The position numbers were made by a program, and so were the translations under genes. The notes beneath the pieces were generated by a model. It was not told where the DNA came from. It searched no databases and was given only the letters and a program-made list of their open reading frames with translations. This document shows positions 56,501 through 64,000 of a DNA stretch of 64,000 nucleotides, piece by piece. The stretch comes from Tipula vernalis. Lineage: Eukaryota; Arthropoda; Insecta; Diptera; Tipulidae. The stretch covers positions 332,479,106 through 332,543,105 of the forward strand of contig OY282558.1 of assembly GCA_958295665.1 (NCBI GenBank), in the 5' to 3' direction. Numbering within the stretch: the first letter of the stretch is position 1; each line of letters opens with the position of its first letter.

Positions 56501-59500
56501 ATATTTTCATTTTTTACTCAAGCCAATAATACCACTTAAGGGAATATAGAAAAAATGTAAACGTTTTCATTAAAAATAGGAAAATGTATATATGGTTACC
56601 AGCTAGCCGGTTATAGAACAACATAAATTTTTCTGGTTATAGACACAATGGTTAAAACACATCCGATTACTTAGTAGAAAATGATAAAGGAAGAATTATT
56701 GATACGTACCACGTCAAGGATTTAAAACACTAATCCGTCACAAACCATATCTTCGACTTGATAAGTTTCTAATTTCTTAAGCCAAGCTCCAATTTTCAGC
56801 TTCTCTATGATTTAGAAGAAATAAGAACCAGTTGTGTAGAGTTTGGCTGTGGAACCTACATCATTTTAATGTATAAAAACCGAAGAAAAATATTACAAAA
56901 AAGTACTTATTGGTAAATCGGCCATTTTGAATTTCAATTTATATTTCACATCAGAGGAATGAGCATCATACAGCGCTTTAACCTGCAAACAACGACAGTA
57001 AGCACTGCACTGTGTAGAAAGTATGGACAATGTAGCAAATCAAATTGTACAAAATGACATAAACCAAACCTAGATGTACAAAATAAGCGAAAAAAATCAA
57101 TAAGTTCAAATAGTTTTAAATTTAAATCGGGTGCATAATATCATACTAAATAGGTAATTTTAATACCAGAAAAACAATGATTACGCAAGCATCCCAAGTG
57201 GAGCCAGGTAACGATTATTGTATGATTTGGTTCCAGTTCAATGCCAGAGTCCGAATTGTCGCAAATAACTTCAAAAGTGTTGATGCCACCTTAAAACTTC
57301 CTGAAAGTACTAGGACTTATCGCAATATTTTAAAATCGGAACAACACCATTTGAATCAGTTTATTTGAAGTTTGTCTGCTGTTCCTTCACACTATTGCCA
57401 ATCTTCGCTGAAGAAGAAGTATTATACGGAAATTGCCGATAGCCAAGTTACATAAACTGTTTAAGTAGATGCAATGTGATTGAGTTTTATACGATACGAT
57501 GTGTTGAGTACGGTTTAAAAAAAACTACAATTTAGGAATACACAAACCGAAAAATGACAAGAACGATAACATAAACACATTAAACTCTAGGACGAATTAA
57601 AGCATTCAGTTTTAAATGAGTTTAAACAAAAATACAAATTAATAAAATGTAATACAAATATGCAAATCTAAAATTGTTGTAAATACTTACACAGAACGTG
57701 GCATAGATGTAGAAATGAAAACGAAACTAGATTTTCCTCGTATAGCCTCTAATTTCGAAATTTTCGATTAATAGAAAGAAATGCTATGGTTGTGACACAT
57801 TTTATAGACTACGAGATGGTGACAGGTGACGATCTCCCATTTTATACCGTATGTCTTTTTAACGGTTGGTTATTAAACCTAAGATATGAAAGATAGAAGG
57901 GTTCTTGGCCGCTGTTTCTTGTCATTTTTTTTACAATTTTTTGATGTTGGACTGGAGCTGCATGTCATTTTAGCCATAAACTTAAAATAATATTTTTTTA
58001 TGAAATACAAAACGGGATGCAAATCAAAAACACGGAAATGTTTCCAATATTTTGTGCAACTTTTATTATTATCTATTATTTTCTATTAGTGAATTATTTC
58101 GTTATAAAATTAATATTTATCTTTGTTAGGTGTAGTTTGAAATCACAGAAAACTTGTACTGAATGTTTACAGAGTTTTCCCGACATTTTCTACCCTTGGT
58201 CATACGACGGGCGCATGCCAATTTTCCCAAAGTGTTTTTGTGATTAAAATTTTAATTCTTTACATCGGCATTTAATTTGAAAACACGGAAATCCCCTGTA
58301 ATTTTTGTCATTTTTACGTAATCCTTTGATCCTTTTCGCTCGCTGCATTCCTTCAATTAATAGAGCTTCAATTTGTTTATATTACCTTAGATTATAAAGC
58401 GCAGGCAGTATAATATCACGGAAAAACACTAAAATTATTCACCCTACTCTATTATCAGAATTTTATAATGACTTCAGAGTACTGCAAACAAATTCGTCCA
58501 TTCGAGACGATGAAGATGAAACTGAAGGAGTGTTAGATAATTAAGACTATAAATGTTGCGATAAAGTTAACAATGTTAACTAGTAATAAAGTGCTTATTA
58601 ATAATCTTAATTGATGTCTCTATTAATATTTTTAAGTAAATGAATTATTTTTATTTTATTTACCTATTTCTTATATTTGAAGTTTTTATGTATATTATTT
58701 TTAATTTTTCTATGAAAGAAAGCTAAACGACAAAACCTATTTGGATTTAATCTTCCAAAAACATAATTGCCCCATGCGACATGTTATATATGCCAATACA
58801 AGCGCTAAGGCGTAAGCACCGAATTCACAAATCATGACACACAAGCGACAAGTAAACGATTTTTACAACTGTTCAACTTAACATCACACAATAAAGACGA
58901 GAGAAGGTATCGTACAGTCTAGGATGGTATGAATATTTTTAAGCAAATACCATGAAATTCAACCGTCAAAAAGTAAAATGTACACAAAAATAATTTATCT
59001 TTGGATTCGAAACGAAGTAAGTAGGCGAAAAAACGGAAAACCGTTTTTTTTGTTGTTGTGTGAAAAACGCTAAAACTTTTTGTAATTTATTATAGATTTT
59101 ATAGGTTAGTTTTAATTTTAATTATAGTTTGGAATGTGAACGCTTATTATTTTTGTTAATTTTTTTTTTTCCTGTAAAATTCACAGCCCAAACTTTAGTC
59201 GTGTAAACACATAATAAAATATTTTTTTTTATAACTTACCTACTTTATTATACCGCTTCAGTATAAATATTTTTCCATATTATAAACGAAGCGAAAACTT
59301 TTTCATTCCCGACTAAATAATGTGGAGTAGTAAAATAAAATGTTTCGAAAAAGTTTATAAAAATCTTACACCGACAACAATGAAAAAAAAAAAATTAAAT
59401 ACATTTTTTATTACTGATATGTATGTAAGTACGTGGTCGCGAGAAATGTGGGTGTTTTTGTTTTCCGTGTGGCTGTTTGCATAATTGATAAGCACAATTC

Positions 59501-59910
59501 CAACTGTGACCTGTTGTCGGTTAGAATTTATAAGATTCTTTCTTCATAACATACAACAAATAAAATTCCATAAAAAATTTAATGGAAAATGATGTTTTGC
59601 CACTAATTGTTTGACACTGTTTGTGTTAGAAAACTAGGTAGTTTGGGCTAAATACTTCCAAGCGATATAATATTGAAGGTTAAAACGTTTTTGGTGAGGT
59701 TCTAATAGAAAAAAAATGTCCCAGGAATATTTTATTCATATACAATTTCTAAACAAGGTAAAACCTATAGAATATTTGTATACAAACAGAGCTGATACTT
59801 TACAATCACCCTTTCAACAAACGAAAAGACGTTTGAAAATCAACAACAAAACTCGCAAAAAATGTATGTAAAAATATTTATATAGATCTAGATTTTTCTA
59901 TTTTAAACCG
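53542..59910. other. Long AT-rich stretch without recognised genes
   Basis: Only short unsupported frames. 55360-55640 has higher GC and could be a remnant of an LTR or UTR (CCACCCCAATCCACTGAGCT; TTGTTAC near 55604 and TCGTAACA near 55645), but I cannot pair it with anything. Simple A/T runs are scattered throughout. Confidence 0.45.
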
Positions 59911-59990
59911 ACCAAACGGCGCAGTAGTTAAATTTCCGGCGTTTGGATCGGGAGGTATCGGGTTCGAATCTAGATAGGGGTGGGATGCAA
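59911..59990 (+). repeat. tRNA-derived SINE head (Pol III promoter boxes)
   Basis: A-box-like GGCGCAGTAGTTAA at 59919-59932 and a B box GGTTCGAATC at 59961-59970, spaced as in tRNA genes. The sequence cannot form a complete cloverleaf by eye and is followed by unrelated sequence, so a SINE 5' part fits better than a tRNA gene. Confidence 0.6.
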
Positions 59991-60096
59991 AAGGGATTTG
60001 TCATCATCTGATTACGATCGGTGATGACGATGACCACAACTCTAACGCCTGTGACCAGCTAATTTGACCAGTTCGGACCTACCACGCAGTCGTTGT

Positions 60097-60201
60097 TCTA
60101 AAACGGAATCCATCAAAAATGTCCTCGATCTGGATAGGACCAGCTGGCCATCTAGATCTCCAGATCTGATTCCCCTTGAATTTTTTCTGCAAGTGTATCA
60201 A
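60097..60201 (+). pseudogene. Tc1/mariner-type transposase fragment
   Basis: About 35 codons: VLDLDRTSWPSRSPDLIPLE then FFLQVYQ. The W-P-x-R-S-P-D-L-x-P-x-x-F-F-L pattern is the block with the third catalytic Asp in a widespread arthropod IS630/Tc1/mariner group. No other part of that protein is nearby. It lies about 110 bp after the SINE-like head and before an A-rich run (60250-60268), so it could be part of one composite repeat. Confidence 0.65.
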
Positions 60202-62490
60202 ATTTTATACCTATGTAACATAAATAACTGGGCTTATTTCACAGAATGCAAAACAAAAAAAAAAAAAACTTATGTACGCTCGCATAAACAAAAGTAATGC
60301 AAAAAGTTTAAAGTCTGTAACAGCACAGCAAGAGCACAAACTAAATTTTTAGGTTAAAATTGGAGAGAAGTCAACACAAGCAAAAAAAAAAAATGTTATA
60401 ATTAATATTTTTTATACAAAAAAGTTGTTTTATGAATTAAGTAAACATACATATTACAATTCTTTGTTATAAATTTTCATAAATTTTCTGCTGACATTTC
60501 GATTTTTTTTTTTATAAAAGGAAGTTTTTTAACTTTTATTATTGAATTTTCGATTTCATTTTAAACAGATTTTTTTTTATGCTAGGATAACAAAAACTAT
60601 GAACATAAAATGAAAACAGAAATCCGCTCTTCTATATAGTACGTAGTAAAGTATCCCTTTTGATAAAAACTTTTTTTTTATTTCTAAGTTTTCCATAATG
60701 GCTTATAAAAGTTTTTTTTTGGTTTACGAGCATAAAAAATATTGTTAACAGATTAATATACAATCAACAAAAATAAATGTATAAACATACTTGTGTACAG
60801 TTATAAATGAAAGCTGGGAGTGATTTTTATGCTATTACACATATTATAATAAAACTAAGATTTCAGGAACATCGTCTCTCGAATATTGATCAATTTGTTA
60901 CGTATTTTTATATAACTATTATTCGATTCTTTATAGAATAGTCTTATGTGAGTATATACATATATGACTATTTATGTACATATGATGATTGATTTTCCCT
61001 CACCCAATGATGATTGATCATTTTTTTATAGTCATCCAGTTTAATAACTTCTCCAGAAGAAATCTATGTCATATAAATTGGAAAATGATTAGAATTTTAT
61101 TCGTATACGTATCTGTATCATTAGTAGAACACCAAATAATAGTAGATAAATTCACGCAGGACATTCCAAAGTCAGTTAGCGAAATGCGAATACTATTTTA
61201 AATATGGTAATACAAAATTATACAAAACCCATAAAAATATATTTTCATGTTTAATTAATGTTGTTTATAATTTTGGTTTCTCACCAACAATTGTGAAAAC
61301 AAATTTGTTAAATTTTAATTGGATCCTTCATTTTAAAATATTCTCATTTTGATAATATTGCTCTGGGTTACATTGTTTTCTAAGTCTATTTAAAACTACA
61401 ATAAAAAAAAAGTTTTTAGGTTTTTCATAATATCCATGAAATGATGTTTTGTCATATAAATATGTATTTCTAAAAGACAACAGAAACATCAAAACCAACA
61501 AAAGTCTAAAATGGTCTTTTAATTAATAATAAAAAAAAATTGGTTTCAAAATTTATTAATACTTTAAATGTGTACATGTGTAGATAAAAGGTTTTTGCCA
61601 GAGGGTACGAATTTTAAAAAGCTTGGCTTTTAATAAGAAATTTATGCTTTGGAAATAAACAAGTTTTTTTGACAGTATCTAATTTTATGCAAAAAACCAA
61701 ATTTAAAAAAATTTTGTTTTTTCAAATATTTTAAAATTTTAAATATTTTATTTAATTTAAAAAGTAAAAAGTAGGAAGTGTATAGAGTAATAGCGCATAA
61801 TAGCGGCGCCACATAGTCTGCCGTAAAGTGTATGCACGGTGTTTACGCCAAAATAACACGACCGCTTAAAGCACCGTAAAATAGTAAAAACAACATTTCG
61901 TACAACTTTGGAAGCGAAATGCACGCAAAATTGCAACAATGAACAGTTTTTCGACAGTGCAAGCAGTTTTTCCGGGAAAATTGTGCAATTTTTAATTTTT
62001 TTTTTCTTAGTTTAAAATTATAAATAAAATTTAAAACAGGAAGAATTGTGTAAATTCTGTAAAAGCGATCCCTTCTGTAAAAGATTCCAAAAGTTTGGCG
62101 AGTGATTAAAGATAAGTGAAAATTGTCAATTTAATAAATCGAACGAATAAATATCGACTATGATACCTGAAAAATTTAAAATTACGGATAAATCAATTAA
62201 TAACTAATTTATCGTTCGAACGAAAATCGAACATAATTAAGAAACTCGAGTGAAAATCGAGAAAAAAATTTTAAGATAAAAAGTGAAACAATATTATTGG
62301 AAGCAAAATTTACATCAATGAACATCTTAAACTGCATAATCATTTGGTGACCTTTGATAATTAATAATATTTGTAATTTGTTCTAAAATAACATCCGATA
62401 AATTATTGAATAAATAATAATAAAGGATAGTTAAAAGAATTAAAAGTTAATAAATTCGATAGAAATAGAATTAATCTTCAGCTCACTAAG
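60202..62490. other. AT-rich sequence, possible LTR/leader at its end
   Basis: No gene recognised to 61740. From 61770 composition changes (AGCGGCGCC near 61803) and TTTGGCGAGTGATTAAAG at 62094-62111 could be an LTR end plus primer site for the gag that follows; no second LTR is in the window to test this. Confidence 0.35.
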
Positions 62491-63460
62491 ATGGAAGAAC
62501 AAGTGGAAAATATAATAGCAAGAAAAGGTAAAATGGCACTAAAACAAAAAAAATAGCATGATCGAAGTTTACAGATCATCAGAGTAATAAAAGAAGTTCC
62601 GGTTTACAAGGGTAATCCGACAAGAATTTTCAGTTTTATAGCAGACATAGAGGAAATTGTGGCATTAGCTCAACCAGTAGAAAGTATATTCGAAAATATT
62701 GCAATAAGATTAGTTAGAGATAAAATAACACAATCAGCCAATGCAGCATTAGAGATGTATAATACCCCAAATATATAGGCTTCAATAAATCGCTGACAAG
62801 AGAAAAACAGTATTAATTAGAGCATTACACATTTTAAGCCAAAGCGGAGATACAGAAGTATTGTTAGCTAAAGTACTTGATGTACTAAATGCCCTCAAAA
62901 ATTGGTCAGAAAAAAATAATCTTGATATACAAATTCAAGCTAAAAAAATGTTTTGGTATGACGAAATGGCGTTATCTATTTTTATATCTAATTTACAAGA
63001 ACCTCTAGGATTTTTAATTAGAGCCATGAGACCACAGAATTAACTTTTGTATGAAAGAACAAAATTTAAATAATCTTCGTAAAAAAGTACCTAAATAGAA
63101 GACCTATAATACCATCACGTAATAATATACAATATTTAATAACAAACCACAATTAAACGCTAAGGCTAACGCATACTATAATCATAGATCTTTTAGTAAT
63201 CGTAATAATAACGGACAACCACATCCACAAGTAAATAAACCATGGAGGTGTTGGTATACCAATGGATACTGTTAGTAATACAAATTAATTTAGACAACCT
63301 ACATATTATGGAAACCCTAGCTATGGACAACAAATTGTAACTCAACAAACACCTAGACACAATCCTAATTCAATTAGACCACCTAAATTCCCATTAAGAG
63401 AAGTATTTTATACCGCAGATGGTGACCTACCAAAAGAATGGAATATGATGCACTGTATGT
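62491..63460 (+). pseudogene. Gypsy-like gag, degenerate, 3' side beyond the visible part decayed
   Basis: Starts with an ATG at 62491 (MEEQVENIIARKGKMA), quickly hits a stop, and continues as RIFSFIADIEEIVALAQP and NIAIRLVRDKI (about 62610-62735), then a frameshift into 62861-63043 with DVLNALKNWSEKN, KMFWYDEMALSIFISNLQEP and LGFLIRAMRP. This order (capsid N-terminal helices, then the K-x-F...F-x-x-L-x-E-P-L-G...R-A-x-x-P block) is that of insect Ty3/Gypsy gags of the errantivirus-like group. A Gln/Asn-rich tail with scraps (NKPWRCWYTNG, PPKFPLREVFYT) follows to about 63460. No pol found in the window. Confidence 0.6.
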
Positions 63461-64000
63461 GAAATGGACGAGAAGATGGTGGAATTTATTGACAAAATTG
63501 TTGTTGTCGAAATAAATGAAGACGTTCCGTGAAGAAAAATTTGCGGCAGCGGATTGATGAAATTTATACTGATACAAGGCCAATCTATTTTACTTTTAAT
63601 TCAAAGTCCAGATGAATTTAATTAACAAAAATTGCAAAAGAAATTGTAACTCCAGATTTAAGATATATACGCTTTATTTTTAATAACACACTGGTTTACT
63701 TGTTTTCAACTTGTTGCTCTAATGGCTTCAGAAAAAGTGACATAATTTTTGTTTTGTAAATGGTTAAAAAAAATTGTCATAGCCTGTATTGCCGCGTAAA
63801 GCTAGTTTTTTAAATTTAGCTTAAAAACAGAGCTTAAAAATAGAGCAATTTGACTCTGTACTAAAATCATTGCATGTAACCGCACGCAAACAATACAAAT
63901 CTATTACGTTCTCTTGTTGTGGTTAAATACAGATTATGACACTTGACAATTTGTTTATAATTTGGAGTGTGTAGAACAAAAAGATAAAAATATAAGTATA
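63461..64000. other. AT-rich sequence at the right edge
   Basis: No recognisable coding motif. It might be decayed pol of the preceding gag, but I see nothing to support that. Confidence 0.4.

Noticed and set aside
57177..57368. 63-codon plus-strand ORF in moderately higher GC
   Set aside because: Looks protein-like in composition but matches no family I know; too short to call.
59911..59990. Functional tRNA gene
   Set aside because: A and B boxes are present but the acceptor and anticodon stems do not pair convincingly.

Overview
This is AT-rich arthropod (most likely insect) DNA made almost entirely of transposable elements and their remains. The evidence is eukaryotic throughout: spliced GT-AG gene remnants, poly-A tailed non-LTR retrotransposons with target-site duplications (TSDs), and retroelement clades typical of insects (R1, Jockey, LOA, Gypsy, mariner, piggyBac MITEs). 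I recognise no host protein-coding gene, rRNA or functional tRNA. The insect order cannot be fixed from the sequence.

Layout. 1-3330: the 3' end of one R1-clade retrotransposon, an (AC)n tract, then the 5' half of a second, decayed R1-clade copy in the same orientation. 3591-7168: a decayed Gypsy LTR element (A) lacking RT. 9580-14768: a second Gypsy element (B) with both LTRs, whose gag is split by a 664-bp inverted-repeat DNA element with a CAG duplication. 15991-17275: a TIR element carrying six 124-bp tandem repeats. 17424-17543: an imperfect hairpin. 17827-18657: a dead mariner on the minus strand. 19245-24126: a small palindromic MITE split by a full-length Jockey element (19344-24019) with a perfect 13-bp TSD.

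24332-29144 holds a broken two-gene element: a spliced SAM-like accessory gene, then a transposase-like gene with D-D-F-E, D-x-M-H-D and W-S-M-R-F-E motifs. A second copy lies at 33748-43191. That copy keeps CACTG/CACTA ends, subterminal ACACCG repeats and a TA duplication, so the family looks like an animal CACTA/EnSpm (CMC)-type transposon. It sits inside the reading frame of another unclassified transposon-like gene on the minus strand (33685-33747 plus 43192-43628), and is itself split by an almost intact LOA-clade retrotransposon (36216-41862) with a perfect 14-bp TSD and a (CCTAA)n tail. The insertion order is therefore readable: unclassified element first, then CACTA, then LOA.

The rest holds a plus-strand relative of the unclassified element (44225-45600), a near-perfect 321-bp palindrome (47163-47483), an isolated G-quadruplex-like run (48789-48837), a third decayed Gypsy (50452-53541), a tRNA-derived SINE head next to a Tc1/mariner-type transposase scrap (59911-60201), and a degenerate Gypsy-like gag (62491-63460). 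MITEs also lie at 30206-31366 and 31849-32087. The long stretches between these are featureless AT-rich DNA.
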